Source of the DNA: an uncultured Campylobacterales bacterium
Lineage (GTDB): Bacteria > Campylobacterota > Campylobacteria > Campylobacterales > Arcobacteraceae
Length of the DNA stretch: 64,000 nt
Reading direction: 5' to 3'
Assembly (NCBI GenBank): GCA_947503785.1
Contig: CANNFB010000004.1
Coordinates: 1 to 64,000, forward strand
Shown: one piece after another, positions 34,893-44,658 of the stretch
Numbering within the stretch: the stretch's first letter is position 1
Layout of the letters: each line of letters begins with the position of its first letter
Made by a program: the position numbers and the translations under genes
Notes under the pieces: model-generated
Databases searched by the model: none
What the model saw: the letters and a program-made list of their open reading frames with translations, nothing else
Told to the model about the DNA's origin: nothing

Positions 34893-36110
34893 ATGAAAAG
34901 CTTAATTAAAAACTTTTATTCAAAAAACTTTGTTTATAAAGGAAAAGAGAAACTATCAAAGCTAACGATACTTTTCATTTTCTTTCTTAACGTATTTATT
35001 TTTATAACACTTGGCTTAGGAATTGATTTTCAGATAAAAGTTTTAAATAATCCACAAGTAACATTTTCATCTACATGTAGAACTATAATAAACTCAAATA
35101 GTGTTGATGACTTTAACAGCTACTTTTATTTATCAAAAGATTACAATAGTAAATATCAAAATATCAAAAATAAAGAAATGGATAAAAGGTGTAGTACTCT
35201 TTTATATACAAAACTTAAAAATGTAAAAACAGAACATAATATAAAAACTTTAAGAACAAATCAAAAAAGAGTAAATAATGATTTAAATAAAGTAAGTAAT
35301 GAATTATCATATTTAAGAGAAAACTATAATACTGTACTTTTTGAAAAGATGAGTTCCCAAGAATCTTCGAAATCTATAATTAAAGATAAAATATCTTCTG
35401 AAAATATAAAATTAAAATACAATCTCTATTTAAAAGAGAATGAAAAACTAAAAAAAGAAAAAGAAAATTTATTAAAACAATTTAAAAATTCAAAAAGTGT
35501 GAGAGAATTACTTACTTTTGTAAAAGATAATAAAAAGCAAATAAAAGAAGATTATAAAAATTTAAGTAAATCATATGATATTAAAAGAGAATTAATTACA
35601 CTATTATTTTTACTTCCTTTACTATTAATATCTTTTTATATAATGAAAAGATATCTAACAAATGAAAAATATACATTATATATAATGTTTAAAAATATAG
35701 TAGTTGTAATATTTATTCCAACTATTATTTCTACTTTAAGTTTAATTTATATTCTAATGCCAAAAATATTTCTAGAAAAAGTTTTAAAATTCTTTTATGA
35801 ATTAGAAGTACCTTTTATTGTCTATTATCTAGTAATTGTGCTACTAGTTCTAATTTTTGGGTACATAATAGTTAAAATCCAAAAGAAGCATAGAGAGGAT
35901 AATAGGAAGCTTGAAAATAACAGTATCTCCAAAATTGAAAGCTTTAACAAGAATATTTGTAATAAGTGTTTTAATAAAATAGACTATAAATTAATGAACT
36001 TTTGCCCTAATTGTCAAAATGAATTAAAAATAAAATGTAACAACTGCCAAAAAGAAACGATAAAAGGTTTAAACTATTGCATGAATTGTGCAGATTCAAT
36101 AAAAAGTTAA
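34893..36110 (+). CDS. Membrane protein with coiled coil and double zinc ribbon
   Basis: A 405-residue protein I cannot assign to a named family. A membrane helix (about 23-45) is followed by a hydrophilic, lysine/glutamate-rich coiled coil (about 105-235). Three more membrane helices lie at about 234-250, 265-290 and 305-328, and a C-terminal tail has four CxxC pairs (356/359, 371/374, 382/385, 396/399) that fit a double zinc ribbon. The tail would be cytoplasmic if the first helix is N-in. Such ribbons often bind nucleic acid or partner proteins. It lies between the wall cluster and the S10 operon promoter. Confidence 0.7.
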   Translation: MKSLIKNFYSKNFVYKGKEKLSKLTILFIFFLNVFIFITLGLGIDFQIKVLNNPQVTFSSTCRTIINSNSVDDFNSYFYLSKDYNSKYQNIKNKEMDKRCSTLLYTKLKNVKTEHNIKTLRTNQKRVNNDLNKVSNELSYLRENYNTVLFEKMSSQESSKSIIKDKISSENIKLKYNLYLKENEKLKKEKENLLKQFKNSKSVRELLTFVKDNKKQIKEDYKNLSKSYDIKRELITLLFLLPLLLISFYIMKRYLTNEKYTLYIMFKNIVVVIFIPTIISTLSLIYILMPKIFLEKVLKFFYELEVPFIVYYLVIVLLVLIFGYIIVKIQKKHREDNRKLENNSISKIESFNKNICNKCFNKIDYKLMNFCPNCQNELKIKCNNCQKETIKGLNYCMNCADSIKS

Positions 36111-36218
36111 TTTTATCTTTTACCTTCCTTCTTGCTTAAAGGTATAGCAATAATCTAATAGTTATCCTTTTTAAAAGGAAACAAAATACTACTTTTTTAA
36201 TACGAAACCCCATTATAC

Positions 36219-36247
36219 TTGACATCTAATCTAAAATAAGTTATAAT
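36219..36247 (+). promoter_or_regulatory. Consensus sigma70 promoter of the S10 operon
   Basis: TTGACA (36219-36224) and TATAAT (36242-36247) with a spacer of exactly 17 bp, both perfect consensus. Such a strong -35 is unusual in this group, where promoters commonly rely on the -10 and periodic A/T. Transcription should start near 36254. Confidence 0.9.
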
Positions 36248-36253
36248 CCGCGT

Positions 36254-36293
36254 CCACAAAATGTGGTTAGAGTGCTTTTTAGGCACCTCTAAC
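36254..36293 (+). promoter_or_regulatory. Structured 5' leader of the S10 operon
   Basis: Two adjacent hairpins can form: CCACA-AAA-TGTGG (36254-36266) and GTTAGAG-TGC...GCA-C-CTCTAAC (36266-36293), the latter with a 7-bp lower and 3-bp upper stem and one bulged C. They would occupy the first 40 bases of the mRNA ahead of the rpsJ ribosome site. In E. coli L4 represses its operon through the S10 leader; an equivalent role here is inference. Confidence 0.5.
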
Positions 36294-36313
36294 GAGTTCT
36301 TTAAAGGAAAAAA

Positions 36314-36628
36314 ATGGAAAAAATCAGATTAAAGCTTAAAGCTTATGATCATAGAGTTTTAGACAGAAGTGTTGCTTCAATTGTTGAAGCTGTTAAGAGA
36401 ACTGGTGCAGAGTTGAGAGGTCCAATACCTTTACCAACAAAGATCAGAAGATATACAGTTATCAAAGGTCCTCACGTTAACAAAAGTTCACGAGAGCAAT
36501 TTGAAATCAGAGTTCATTCAAGAATGATTGATATCATAGCTGCTACTCCAGATACTGTAGATTCATTGATGAAACTAGACTTAGCTCCTGAAGTTGATGT
36601 TGAAGTTAGATCAATGGGTCAAGAATAA
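36314..36628 (+). CDS. rpsJ: 30S ribosomal protein S10
   Basis: A 104-residue S10 (also transcription factor NusE). The N-terminus [19 protein letters not shown] and the [10 protein letters not shown] loop are typical, ending [12 protein letters not shown]. It heads the S10-spc operon with an AAAGGAAA site before the ATG, and follows a perfect sigma70 promoter and a structured leader. Confidence 0.98.
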   Translation: MEKIRLKLKAYDHRVLDRSVASIVEAVKRTGAELRGPIPLPTKIRRYTVIKGPHVNKSSREQFEIRVHSRMIDIIAATPDTVDSLMKLDLAPEVDVEVRSMGQE

Positions 36629-36641
36629 GAAAGGGTAATAA

Positions 36642-37217
36642 ATGGAATTTATCGTAGAAAAAATTGGTATGAGTAGAACAGTTTCTGTTCCTGCTGTTCC
36701 TGTTACACTTTTAAGAGTTCTTGATACTAAGGTATGTGAAGTGACTGACGGTGTAGCATTTGTTTCTTATGCATCTGGTAAAAAGATGAATAAGACAATT
36801 GAAGGTCAACAAAAGAAATTCGACTTATCTAAAGAGTTTAATAGATTTGCAACAATTACTGTAGCAAATACTGAAGCTGGTGATTTAGATGTAAGTGGTT
36901 TATCAGAAGCAAAAGTATTAAAAACAACTTTTAACAGTAAAGGTAGAGGTTTCTCTGGTGTAGTTAAAAGATGGAATTTTGCTGGTGGTAGAGCATCACA
37001 CGGTCATAGAATGGGAAGAAGAACTGGATCAATCGGTAATGCTGAATGGCCAGGTAGAGTTCAACCAGGTAAGAAAATGCCAGGTCAATACGGAAATACA
37101 ACTGTTAGTGTTAAAAATGAAGTAGTTTCATTTGATGCAGAAACTGGAATTTTAGTAGTTAAAGGTTCAGTATCTGGAGCTAATGGTAGACTAGGTAAAG
37201 TAAAGGTTGCTAAATGA
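36642..37217 (+). CDS. rplC: 50S ribosomal protein L3
   Basis: A 191-residue L3. The C-terminal half has the conserved [20 protein letters not shown] segment and [24 protein letters not shown], which reaches the peptidyl transferase centre. The stop overlaps the L4 start as ATGA. Length is somewhat shorter than E. coli (209) in the central region. Confidence 0.98.
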   Translation: MEFIVEKIGMSRTVSVPAVPVTLLRVLDTKVCEVTDGVAFVSYASGKKMNKTIEGQQKKFDLSKEFNRFATITVANTEAGDLDVSGLSEAKVLKTTFNSKGRGFSGVVKRWNFAGGRASHGHRMGRRTGSIGNAEWPGRVQPGKKMPGQYGNTTVSVKNEVVSFDAETGILVVKGSVSGANGRLGKVKVAK

Positions 37218-37825
37218 GTAATGCAATAGTATTAAATGATAAATTTGAAGCTAATGGTGATGTAGCATTACCAGCTAAGTTTGCTGAGATTAATTCTCAC
37301 AACTTATATTTATATGCTAAATCATACTTAGCTGCTCAAAGAGCAAATACTGCTAGAGTTAAAAATAGATCACAAGTTAGAGGTGGTGGTAGAAAACCTA
37401 AAGCTCAAAAAGGTTCTGGTGGAGCTAGATATGGTTCTATGAGATCACCTTTATTCGTTGGTGGAGGTCAAGTTTTTGGTCCTACTAAGAGAAATTATGT
37501 GCAAAAAATCAATAAAAAGCAAAAAGCATTAGCATTAAGTTTTGCTATAAATGCTCAAGCTGATAACGGTTCTTTATTTGTAACTGATTCAATTTCAATT
37601 GAATCTGGAAAAACTAAAGATGCACTAGCAATTTTAGCTAAATTAAACCAAAGAGATACTCTAGTTGTAGTTGATACAATTGATGAGAAAACATACTTAG
37701 CGTTTAGAAATGTTAAAAATTGTTACATGATTGAAAAGCAAGAAGTTAACGCTTATTTAATTGCAGCATACCATTCAGTACTAATTGAAAAATCAGTATT
37801 TGAATCATTAACAAAAGAGGCTTAA
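37214..37825 (+). CDS. rplD: 50S ribosomal protein L4
   Basis: A 203-residue L4, starting at ATGA overlap with rplC. It has the extended loop [21 protein letters not shown] that lines the exit tunnel and [15 protein letters not shown]. In E. coli L4 is also the translational repressor of this operon, which makes the leader at 36254 of interest. Confidence 0.98.
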   Translation: MSNAIVLNDKFEANGDVALPAKFAEINSHNLYLYAKSYLAAQRANTARVKNRSQVRGGGRKPKAQKGSGGARYGSMRSPLFVGGGQVFGPTKRNYVQKINKKQKALALSFAINAQADNGSLFVTDSISIESGKTKDALAILAKLNQRDTLVVVDTIDEKTYLAFRNVKNCYMIEKQEVNAYLIAAYHSVLIEKSVFESLTKEA

Positions 37826-37826
37826 G

Positions 37827-38108
37827 ATGGCAGATATAACAGATATTAAAGCAATATTATATACAGAAAAAACGATTGAGCTTCAAGAAAATGGTGTAAT
37901 CGTTGTTCAAACTAGTCCAAGAATGACTAAAAATGGTTTAAAAGAAGTATTCAAAGAATATTTCGGTGTTACTCCATCAAAAGTAAATTCTTTAAGACAA
38001 AACGGAAAAGTTAAAAGATTTAAAGGGAAATTAGGTTCAAGACCAGATTTCAAAAAATTCTATGTAACATTACCAGAGGGCGCTGAAATAGCGAACCTTT
38101 CAGCTTAA
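37827..38108 (+). CDS. rplW: 50S ribosomal protein L23
   Basis: A 93-residue L23, a typical length. It has a [11 protein letters not shown] strand and [16 protein letters not shown] helix, and sits at the tunnel exit where SRP and trigger factor dock. It starts one base after the L4 stop and is followed by L2 after 10 bp. Confidence 0.97.
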   Translation: MADITDIKAILYTEKTIELQENGVIVVQTSPRMTKNGLKEVFKEYFGVTPSKVNSLRQNGKVKRFKGKLGSRPDFKKFYVTLPEGAEIANLSA

Positions 38109-38118
38109 GGGGATATGA

Positions 38119-38946
38119 ATGGCAATTAAAAAATTTAGACCAATAACTCCTGCTAGAAGATTCATGTCTGTAATGGATACTTCTGATATTACTTCTAAAC
38201 CAACAGTTAGATCTTTACTTGTAAGAGTAAAAGCAGCAGCTGGTAGAAATAATAACGGTAGAATCACTTCAAGACACAGAGAAGCAGGTGCTAAGAAATT
38301 ATATAGAATTATTGATTTCAAAAGAAATAAATTCGGTGTTCAGGGAACTGTTTCAACTATTGAATATGACCCATATAGAAACTGTAGAATTTGTTTAATT
38401 ACTTATGCTGATGGTGATAAAAGATACATCTTACAAGCTTCTGGATTAAAAGTTGGAGATAAAGTACAAGCTGCTGAATCAGGACTTGACATCTTACCAG
38501 GTAATGCAATGAAACTTATCAATATTCCTATTGGAACAATGGTACATAACATTGAAATGAAACCAGGAAAAGGTGGACAAATCGCTAGATCTGCTGGTGG
38601 ATATGCTCAAATCATGGGTAGAGAAGAAAGATACGTTGTTCTTAGATTACCATCTGGTGAAATGAGAAAAATTCTTTCTGTTTGTATTGCAACAATTGGT
38701 ATTGTTGGAAACGAAGACTTCTCTAATATGGTTATCGGTAAAGCTGGTAGACAAAGACACTTAGGTAAGAGACCACAAACAAGAGGTTCTGCAATGAATC
38801 CAATTGATCACCCGCATGGTGGTGGTGAAGGTAAGACTAACTCTGGAAGACATCCTGTTACTCCATGGGGTATGCCAACTAAAGGTTATAAAACTAGAAA
38901 GAAAAAAGCTAGTGATAAACTAATCATTTCAAGAAAAAAGAAGTAA
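38119..38946 (+). CDS. rplB: 50S ribosomal protein L2
   Basis: A 275-residue L2. [18 protein letters not shown] near the C-terminus and [12 protein letters not shown] in the middle are the universal motifs; [12 protein letters not shown] holds the histidine implicated in peptidyl transferase integrity. AAGGGGAT precedes the ATG. Confidence 0.98.
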   Translation: MAIKKFRPITPARRFMSVMDTSDITSKPTVRSLLVRVKAAAGRNNNGRITSRHREAGAKKLYRIIDFKRNKFGVQGTVSTIEYDPYRNCRICLITYADGDKRYILQASGLKVGDKVQAAESGLDILPGNAMKLINIPIGTMVHNIEMKPGKGGQIARSAGGYAQIMGREERYVVLRLPSGEMRKILSVCIATIGIVGNEDFSNMVIGKAGRQRHLGKRPQTRGSAMNPIDHPHGGGEGKTNSGRHPVTPWGMPTKGYKTRKKKASDKLIISRKKK

Positions 38947-38955
38947 GGGTTTAAA

Positions 38956-39231
38956 ATGTCAAGATCAATAAAAAAAGGTCCATTTATAGACGCACACTTA
39001 TTAAAGAAAGTTATCAAAGCTAAAGAAAGTAATGATAAAAAACCAATCAAAACTTGGTCAAGAAGATCTATGGTCTTACCTGATATGATTGGACTTACTT
39101 TTACTGTGCACAATGGAAGAAACTTCGTTCCTGTAAATGTTACAGAGAATCATGTTGGATATAAATTAGGTGAATTTGCACCTACTAGAACGTTTAAGGG
39201 CCATAAAGGTTCTGTTCAAAGAAAGGCGTAA
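38956..39231 (+). CDS. rpsS: 30S ribosomal protein S19
   Basis: A 91-residue S19, begun by ATG after [36 protein letters not shown] and HNGRNFVPV are conserved; it contacts the A-site tRNA region in the 30S head with S13. It ends 3 bp before the L22 start. Confidence 0.98.
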   Translation: MSRSIKKGPFIDAHLLKKVIKAKESNDKKPIKTWSRRSMVLPDMIGLTFTVHNGRNFVPVNVTENHVGYKLGEFAPTRTFKGHKGSVQRKA

Positions 39232-39234
39232 TTG

Positions 39235-39567
39235 ATGGCAAGAGCAATATTAAAATTTATTAGACTTTCACCTACTAAAGCTAGATTAATCGCTAGAGAA
39301 GTTCAAGGTATGAACGCTGAGTATGCAATAGCATCTTTAGAATTCACTCCTAACAAAGCTGCTGGTATTATTTCTAAAGTTATCGCATCTGCTGTTGCAA
39401 ATGCAGGTTTAGAACCAGAAAATGCAGTTATTACATCTGCTAGAGTTGATAATGGTCCAGTACTTAAGAGATTTACTCCAAGAGCAAGAGGTTCTGCTTC
39501 ACCAAAGCATAAGCCAACTGCACACATTATGATTGAAGTTGCAGAAGCTACTAAAGGAGACAAGTAA
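39235..39567 (+). CDS. rplV: 50S ribosomal protein L22
   Basis: A 110-residue L22. I use the ATG at 39235; the TTG at 39232 in the same frame would add one residue and abuts the S19 stop. The beta-hairpin ending [16 protein letters not shown] lies in the exit tunnel. The stop overlaps the S3 start by one base (TAATG). Confidence 0.96.
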   Translation: MARAILKFIRLSPTKARLIAREVQGMNAEYAIASLEFTPNKAAGIISKVIASAVANAGLEPENAVITSARVDNGPVLKRFTPRARGSASPKHKPTAHIMIEVAEATKGDK

Positions 39568-40265
39568 TGGGTCAAAAAGTTAATCCAATAGGTTTAAGAT
39601 TAGGTATAAACAGAAACTGGGATTCTAGATGGTTCCCAAAATTTGCTACAATGCCTGCAAATGTAGCTGAAGATGACAAAATCAGAAAGTATGTTAAAAA
39701 AGAATTATACTATGCTGGTGTAGCTTCAACTATCGTTGAAAGAACTGCTAAGAAAATTAGAGTAACAATTGTTGCTGCAAGACCTGGTATCGTTATCGGT
39801 AAAAAAGGTGCAGACGTTGAGAAATTAAAAGCAAACTTAGCAAAATTAGTTGGTAAAGAAATTGCTGTTAATATTAAAGAAGAAAGAAAGCCACAATTAT
39901 CTGGTCAACTTTCAGCTGAAAATGTTGCACAACAATTAGAAAGAAGAGTTGCATTTAGAAGAGCTATGAAAAGAGTTATGCAAAATGCACTTAAAGGTGG
40001 AGCTAAAGGTATTAAAGTTTCTGTTTCTGGTAGACTTGGTGGAGCTGAAATGGCTAGAACTGAGTGGTATTTAGAAGGTAGAGTTCCTTTACATACATTA
40101 AGAGCTAGAATCGATTATGGTTTTGCTGAAGCTCATACAACTTATGGTTGTATTGGTATTAAAGTTTGGATCTTCAAAGGTGAGGTACTTGCTAAAGGTA
40201 TTCCTGCTGAACAAAAAGAAGAAGAAAAACCTAAAAGAAGACCACAAAAGAGAAGAGGTAAATAA
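39567..40265 (+). CDS. rpsC: 30S ribosomal protein S3
   Basis: A 232-residue S3. [22 protein letters not shown] is the N-terminus, the KH domain has [14 protein letters not shown], and the C-terminal domain ends with a basic, Lys/Arg-rich tail ([12 protein letters not shown]). It helps form the mRNA entry helicase with S4 and S5. Confidence 0.98.
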   Translation: MGQKVNPIGLRLGINRNWDSRWFPKFATMPANVAEDDKIRKYVKKELYYAGVASTIVERTAKKIRVTIVAARPGIVIGKKGADVEKLKANLAKLVGKEIAVNIKEERKPQLSGQLSAENVAQQLERRVAFRRAMKRVMQNALKGGAKGIKVSVSGRLGGAEMARTEWYLEGRVPLHTLRARIDYGFAEAHTTYGCIGIKVWIFKGEVLAKGIPAEQKEEEKPKRRPQKRRGK

Positions 40266-40267
40266 TT

Positions 40268-40693
40268 ATGTTAATGCCTAAGAGAACAAAATACAGAAAG
40301 ATGATGAAAGGTCGAAACAGAGGTAAAGCTGCAAGAGGTAACTCTTTAGCTTACGGTGAGATCGGTCTTAAAGCTGTAGAACATGGTAGAATCGATTCTA
40401 GACAAATTGAAGCTTCAAGAGTTGCAATGACTAGAAAAGTAAAAAGACAAGCAAAAGTTTGGATTATGGTATTCCCTGACAAACCTTTAACTGCTAAGCC
40501 ATTAGAAACAAGAATGGGTAAAGGTAAAGGTGCTGTAGATAAGTGGGTTATGAATATCAAGCCTGGTAGAATTTGTTTTGAAATGGCTGGTGTTGATGAA
40601 ACTCTTGCAAGAGAAGCGTTAACTTTAGCAATGCACAAATTACCATTTAAAACAAAAATTGTAACAAAAGATAGCGAAAATGAACTATATTGA
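40268..40693 (+). CDS. rplP: 50S ribosomal protein L16
   Basis: A 141-residue L16 starting [19 protein letters not shown], a standard N-terminus, with the [19 protein letters not shown] loop near the A-site tRNA. It overlaps rpmC by 14 bp, the largest overlap in this operon and probably enforcing coupled translation. Confidence 0.97.
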   Translation: MLMPKRTKYRKMMKGRNRGKAARGNSLAYGEIGLKAVEHGRIDSRQIEASRVAMTRKVKRQAKVWIMVFPDKPLTAKPLETRMGKGKGAVDKWVMNIKPGRICFEMAGVDETLAREALTLAMHKLPFKTKIVTKDSENELY

Positions 40694-40871
40694 TTTAAAA
40701 GATAAAAGCTTACAAGAGCTTTTAGTATTATTAAAAGAAAAAAAGGTGCTTCTTTTTGAATTAAAAGCTAAGCTAAAAACTATGCAGTTAACTAATACTT
40801 CTGAATTAAGAGTAGCGAAAAAAGATATCGCTAAAATTCAAACAGCTATTACTGCAGTAAAAGCTAACTAA
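40680..40871 (+). CDS. rpmC: 50S ribosomal protein L29
   Basis: A 63-residue two-helix L29, within the family size. [28 protein letters not shown] is the first helix; a [16 protein letters not shown] segment is conserved. It begins 14 bp inside rplP, with no separate ribosome site visible, so it should rely on translational coupling. Confidence 0.95.
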   Translation: MNYIDLKDKSLQELLVLLKEKKVLLFELKAKLKTMQLTNTSELRVAKKDIAKIQTAITAVKAN

Positions 40872-40882
40872 GGATCTATAGA

Positions 40883-41134
40883 ATGACACATAAAAGAGAG
40901 ATTCAAGGTGTAGTGGTTAAGATTTCTGGAGACAAAACAGCTTCTGTTTTAGTTACTAGACAAGTTATTCACCCAAGATACCACAAAATGGTAAAAAGAT
41001 TTAAAAAATATTTAGTTCATGACGAAAGAAATGAAATTAAACTTGGTGATAAAGTTATTGCTGTTGAATGTAGACCTTTATCTAAAACTAAATCTTTTAG
41101 ATTAAAGACTATAGTAGCAACAGGAGCTAAGTAA
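40883..41134 (+). CDS. rpsQ: 30S ribosomal protein S17
   Basis: An 83-residue S17 with the OB-fold signature [23 protein letters not shown] and [18 protein letters not shown]. The stop TAA overlaps the L14 start by one base (TAATG). AAGGAT lies before the ATG. Confidence 0.97.
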   Translation: MTHKREIQGVVVKISGDKTASVLVTRQVIHPRYHKMVKRFKKYLVHDERNEIKLGDKVIAVECRPLSKTKSFRLKTIVATGAK

Positions 41135-41502
41135 TGATTCAAAGTTTTACTAGATTAAACGTAGCTGACAACACTGGTGCTAAACAGATCATGTGTATTA
41201 AAGTTCTTGGTGGATCTAAGAGAAGATACGCAACTGTTGGTGACGTTATTGTTGCTTCAGTTAAGAAAGCTTTACCAACTGGTAAAGTTAAAAAAGGTCA
41301 AGTTGTTAAAGCAGTAGTTGTTAGAACACATAAAGAAGTTCAAAGAGAAAATGGTTCTTTAATCAGATTTGATGATAACGCAGCAGTTATCTTAGATGCT
41401 AAAAGAGATCCTATTGGAACAAGAATTTTCGGACCAGTTGCTAGAGAAGTTAGATATTCAGGTTTTATGAAAATCGTTTCACTTGCACCGGAGGTATTAT
41501 AA
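41134..41502 (+). CDS. rplN: 50S ribosomal protein L14
   Basis: A 122-residue L14, exactly the family length. [18 protein letters not shown] and the [17 protein letters not shown] loop are conserved, and FGPVAREVR lies near the end. A TAATG overlap links it to rpsQ; CGGAGG near its end is the ribosome site of rplX. Confidence 0.98.
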   Translation: MIQSFTRLNVADNTGAKQIMCIKVLGGSKRRYATVGDVIVASVKKALPTGKVKKGQVVKAVVVRTHKEVQRENGSLIRFDDNAAVILDAKRDPIGTRIFGPVAREVRYSGFMKIVSLAPEVL

Positions 41503-41503
41503 T

Positions 41504-41743
41504 ATGGCAATTAAATTAAAAATTAAAAAAGGTGATACAGTTAAAATCTTAGCTGGTGATGACAAAGGTAAAACTGGAGAAGTTTTACAAGTATTACCTT
41601 CAAAAAACAAAGTAATCGTTAAAGATTGTAAAGTTGCTAAAAAAACTGTTAAGCCTGATCAAGAGAAAAACCCAGATGGTGGTTTTGTAAACAAAGAAAT
41701 GCCAATTGACATTTCAAATGTAGCAAAAGTAGAAGGTGAGTAA
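41504..41743 (+). CDS. rplX: 50S ribosomal protein L24
   Basis: A 79-residue L24 with a KOW motif ([20 protein letters not shown]). The ATG at 41504 is chosen because CCGGAGG lies 8 bp upstream and the protein then begins [11 protein letters not shown]. The open frame starting at 41483 is just read-through into the end of rplN. Confidence 0.96.
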   Translation: MAIKLKIKKGDTVKILAGDDKGKTGEVLQVLPSKNKVIVKDCKVAKKTVKPDQEKNPDGGFVNKEMPIDISNVAKVEGE

Positions 41744-41744
41744 A

Positions 41745-42293
41745 ATGGCAGCTAGATTATTAGAAAGATATAAAGCAGAGATTAAACCAGTTTTAGAAAC
41801 AGAATTTCCAAAAAACAAAATGTTAACTGCAAAAGTTGACAAAGTTGTTATTTCTGTTGGTGCTGGTGAAGCAATGAAAGATAGTAAATTAATGCAAAAC
41901 ATTCAAGATACTATCTCTTTAATAGCTGGTCAACAAGCTGTTAAAGTTATTGCTAAAAAATCTGTTGCTGGATTTAAAGTAAGAGAAGGTTACCCTGTAG
42001 GAGTAAAAGTTACTTTAAGAGGTGAACAAATGTACACTTTCTTAGATAAACTTTGTTCAATTGCATTACCAAGAGTTAAGGATTTTAGAGGTCTTAATAA
42101 AAATGGTTTTGACGGTAGAGGAAACTTTAACTTTGGTTTAGACGAACAATTAATGTTCCCAGAAGTTGTATATGATGATATTATTACAACTCACGGTATG
42201 AATATTTCAGTTTCTACAACTGCTACTGATGATGCGGAAGCATTTAGATTATTAGAGTTAGTGGGAATTCCATTTACTAAAGGAAGAGCGTAA
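41745..42293 (+). CDS. rplE: 50S ribosomal protein L5
   Basis: A 182-residue L5, starting [10 protein letters not shown] at 41745, one base after the rplX stop; an in-frame GTG at 41736 lies within rplX and is not preferred. [21 protein letters not shown] and [14 protein letters not shown] are conserved. It binds 5S rRNA. Its last base is the first of rpsN (TAATG). Confidence 0.97.
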   Translation: MAARLLERYKAEIKPVLETEFPKNKMLTAKVDKVVISVGAGEAMKDSKLMQNIQDTISLIAGQQAVKVIAKKSVAGFKVREGYPVGVKVTLRGEQMYTFLDKLCSIALPRVKDFRGLNKNGFDGRGNFNFGLDEQLMFPEVVYDDIITTHGMNISVSTTATDDAEAFRLLELVGIPFTKGRA

Positions 42294-42478
42294 TGGCAAA
42301 GAAATCTATGATTGCAAAACAACAGAGAACTCCTAAGTTCTCTTCAAGAGCATATACAAGATGTTCTGTTTGTGGTAGACCACACTCTGTTTACAGAGAT
42401 TTTGGTTTATGTAGAATTTGTTTAAGAAAAATGGCTAGCGAGGGTTTATTACCTGGCGTTAGAAAAGCTAGTTGGTAG
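42293..42478 (+). CDS. rpsN: 30S ribosomal protein S14, zinc-binding form
   Basis: A 61-residue S14 of the short C+ (type Z) class with four zinc ligands, C24, C27, C40 and C43 (RCSVCGRPH ... GLCRICLR). Long S14 lacks these. The zinc form is usual in this phylum. It starts at a TAATG overlap with rplE. Confidence 0.97.
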   Translation: MAKKSMIAKQQRTPKFSSRAYTRCSVCGRPHSVYRDFGLCRICLRKMASEGLLPGVRKASW

Positions 42479-42491
42479 GAGAATTTAAGCT

Positions 42492-42890
42492 ATGATGAAT
42501 GATATGATCGCAGATGCTTTAACAAGAATTAGAAATGCAGCACTAAGAAAATTAGATGTTACAACATTATTACACTCAAAAACTGTAGTAGGCGTTTTAA
42601 ACGTTTTACAAGCAAAAGAGTATATTACTGGATTCAAAGTTATTGACGGACAAAACAATAAGAAAACAATTCAAGTTGAATTGAAGTATGATGACAATGA
42701 AAAATCAGTAATTAACGAAATTACTAGAGTTTCTAAACCAGGAAGAAGAGTTTATAAAAACTTTTCTGATATTAAAATGTTTAAAAACGGGTACGGTACT
42801 ATTATCGTTTCTACTAACAAGGGTGTTATTGCTAATGATGAAGCATACGCAGCTAAAGTTGGTGGCGAAGTATTATGTACAGTTTGGTAG
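42492..42890 (+). CDS. rpsH: 30S ribosomal protein S8
   Basis: A 132-residue S8. [20 protein letters not shown] begins it, and [10 protein letters not shown] and [11 protein letters not shown] are typical. Two ATGs (42492, 42495) follow an AGGAG at 42477-42481; either could be used. In E. coli S8 represses the spc part of the operon by binding the L5 region, which I cannot confirm here. Confidence 0.96.
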   Translation: MMNDMIADALTRIRNAALRKLDVTTLLHSKTVVGVLNVLQAKEYITGFKVIDGQNNKKTIQVELKYDDNEKSVINEITRVSKPGRRVYKNFSDIKMFKNGYGTIIVSTNKGVIANDEAYAAKVGGEVLCTVW

Positions 42891-42899
42891 GAGAGTATA

Positions 42900-43433
42900 A
42901 TGTCTAGAATTGGTAAAAAACCTATCGCTATTCCTGCTGGAATAGAAGTATCAGTTAATGGTACTATTATTGATGTAAAAAAAGGTAACAAAACTACTCC
43001 TGTTGAAACACATGGAAGAGTTACTGTTGAGATTGCTGATAACAATGTTATTTTAGGAAAAGTTGGAGAAGAAAAAGAATCTTCTGCTTTCTGGGGAACA
43101 TATAGAGCATTATTAAGCAACGCTATTGATGGATTAAATACTGGTTTCTCGAAATCATTAGAAATCAATGGTGTTGGTTATAGAGCTGCTGTTAAAGGTA
43201 AAGTTTTAGAACTACAATTAGGTTATTCTCACCCAATTAATTTCGAAATCGCTGATGGTTTAGAAATTACTGTTGAAAAAAACTTAATTCACGTTAAAGG
43301 TGCTGACAAACAACAAGTTGGTCAAGCTGCTGCAATAATTAGAGGCTACAGAAAACCAGAACCGTACAAAGGTAAAGGTGTGAAGTATACTGACGAGCAT
43401 ATCGTTAGAAAAGCCGGAAAAACAGCTAAGTAA
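42900..43433 (+). CDS. rplF: 50S ribosomal protein L6
   Basis: A 177-residue L6, the standard length. [16 protein letters not shown] (2-17) begins it and the C-terminal signature [14 protein letters not shown] is present. It sits near the GTPase centre. TAGGAGAG precedes the ATG; the next gene begins 12 bp later. Confidence 0.98.
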   Translation: MSRIGKKPIAIPAGIEVSVNGTIIDVKKGNKTTPVETHGRVTVEIADNNVILGKVGEEKESSAFWGTYRALLSNAIDGLNTGFSKSLEINGVGYRAAVKGKVLELQLGYSHPINFEIADGLEITVEKNLIHVKGADKQQVGQAAAIIRGYRKPEPYKGKGVKYTDEHIVRKAGKTAK

Positions 43434-43444
43434 GGTATGATACA

Positions 43445-43804
43445 ATGAGTAGAGCAAAAGATTTAGCAAAAAAGAATTCATTAAGAATTAAGAGAAAAAA
43501 AAGAGTTAGAGGAAATATTTTTGGAACAGCAGAGTTACCAAGAGTTTCTTTCTTTAAATCTAATAAGTATATTAGTGCGCAAGCAATTAATGATGTTGAA
43601 GGTAAAACTTTAGCAGCAGTTAATTCTCAAACAATGAATTTAAACGTGAATAAAGAAAATGCAGGAAAAGTTGCAGCAGTTTTTGCTGAAACTTTAAAAG
43701 CTGCGGGAATTGATACAGTAGTATTTGATAGAAATGGTTACCTTTATCATGGTGTTGTTGCAGCTTTCGCTGACGCACTTAGAGATAACGGTATCAAATT
43801 ATAA
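43445..43804 (+). CDS. rplR: 50S ribosomal protein L18
   Basis: A 119-residue L18, basic at the N-terminus ([13 protein letters not shown]) with a [25 protein letters not shown]-terminus. It binds 5S rRNA with L5. Position after rplF and before rpsE is the conserved spc order. Confidence 0.97.
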   Translation: MSRAKDLAKKNSLRIKRKKRVRGNIFGTAELPRVSFFKSNKYISAQAINDVEGKTLAAVNSQTMNLNVNKENAGKVAAVFAETLKAAGIDTVVFDRNGYLYHGVVAAFADALRDNGIKL

Positions 43805-43810
43805 GGGTTA

Positions 43811-44254
43811 ATGATGGCAATTAATAGAGATGATTTTGAAGAAGCAATCGTTAAAATTGGTAGAGTAACTAAAGTTGTTAAGGGTGGTAGAAGATTCAGA
43901 TTTACTGCTTTAGTTGTTGTTGGTGATAAAAAAGGTACTATTGGTTTTGGAACTGGTAAAGCTAAAGAAGTTCCTGATGCTATTAAAAAAGCATTAGATG
44001 ACGCATTTAAATCTTTGATTAAAGTTAATATTCATGGTACAACTATTGCACATGATATTGAACATAAGTATAATGCAAGTAGAATCTTACTTAAACCTGC
44101 ATCTGAAGGTACAGGACTGATTGCTGGTGGAGCTGCTAGACCAGTTCTTGAGCTTTCAGGAGTTACAGATATTATTGCAAAATCTTTAGGTTCAAATAAT
44201 CCTAATAACTTAGTACAAGCTACTGTTGAAGCATTAGCTAGAATTAAAGGATAG
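43811..44254 (+). CDS. rpsE: 30S ribosomal protein S5
   Basis: A 147-residue S5. [19 protein letters not shown] and [15 protein letters not shown] are the RNA-binding core, and [22 protein letters not shown] the second domain. Two ATGs (43811, 43814) are possible. The next gene is rplO; rpmD (L30), which sits between these two in E. coli, is absent here. Confidence 0.97.
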   Translation: MMAINRDDFEEAIVKIGRVTKVVKGGRRFRFTALVVVGDKKGTIGFGTGKAKEVPDAIKKALDDAFKSLIKVNIHGTTIAHDIEHKYNASRILLKPASEGTGLIAGGAARPVLELSGVTDIIAKSLGSNNPNNLVQATVEALARIKG

Positions 44255-44656
44255 ATGATGGCATTAAATAATTTACAACCAGCACCTGGTAGTACAAAAA
44301 ATACTAAAAGAGTTGGTAGAGGTCAAGGTTCAGGAATGGGTAAGACTTCTACTAGAGGTCAAAAAGGTCAAAAATCTAGATCTGGATATAAAATTAAGAG
44401 ACACTTCGAGGGTGGGCAAATGCCAATCCAAAAAAGAATGCCAAAAGTTGGTTTCTTTTCAAGAGTTGTTAAACCTTATTCTATCAATGTTGATAAAATA
44501 AAACAAATTGCAACTTTAGAAGAAATTACACTTGAGTCAATCAAGTCTGTATATAAATTATCTAAATCAGTTGTGAAAGTTAAATTAGTTGGATCAACTG
44601 CTAAAGATTTAGCATCTAAGATTAAAGACGAAAACGTTACAACTACTGGTAAATAA
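44255..44656 (+). CDS. rplO: 50S ribosomal protein L15
   Basis: A 133-residue L15. The glycine-rich start [20 protein letters not shown] and [15 protein letters not shown] are typical. It begins directly after the S5 stop with tandem ATGs at 44255 and 44258; the second gives the usual MALNNLQ start. It ends two bases before secY. Confidence 0.97.
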   Translation: MMALNNLQPAPGSTKNTKRVGRGQGSGMGKTSTRGQKGQKSRSGYKIKRHFEGGQMPIQKRMPKVGFFSRVVKPYSINVDKIKQIATLEEITLESIKSVYKLSKSVVKVKLVGSTAKDLASKIKDENVTTTGK

Positions 44657-44658
44657 CC

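Noticed and set aside
36161-36180. CCTTTT/AAAAGG palindrome as terminator of the zinc-ribbon gene
   Set aside because: No loop and no U-tract in the right place; chance occurrence is likely in such AT-rich sequence.
39303-43168. Minus-strand frames within the ribosomal operon
   Set aside because: Every one overlaps a highly conserved ribosomal protein in full and has no initiation signal.
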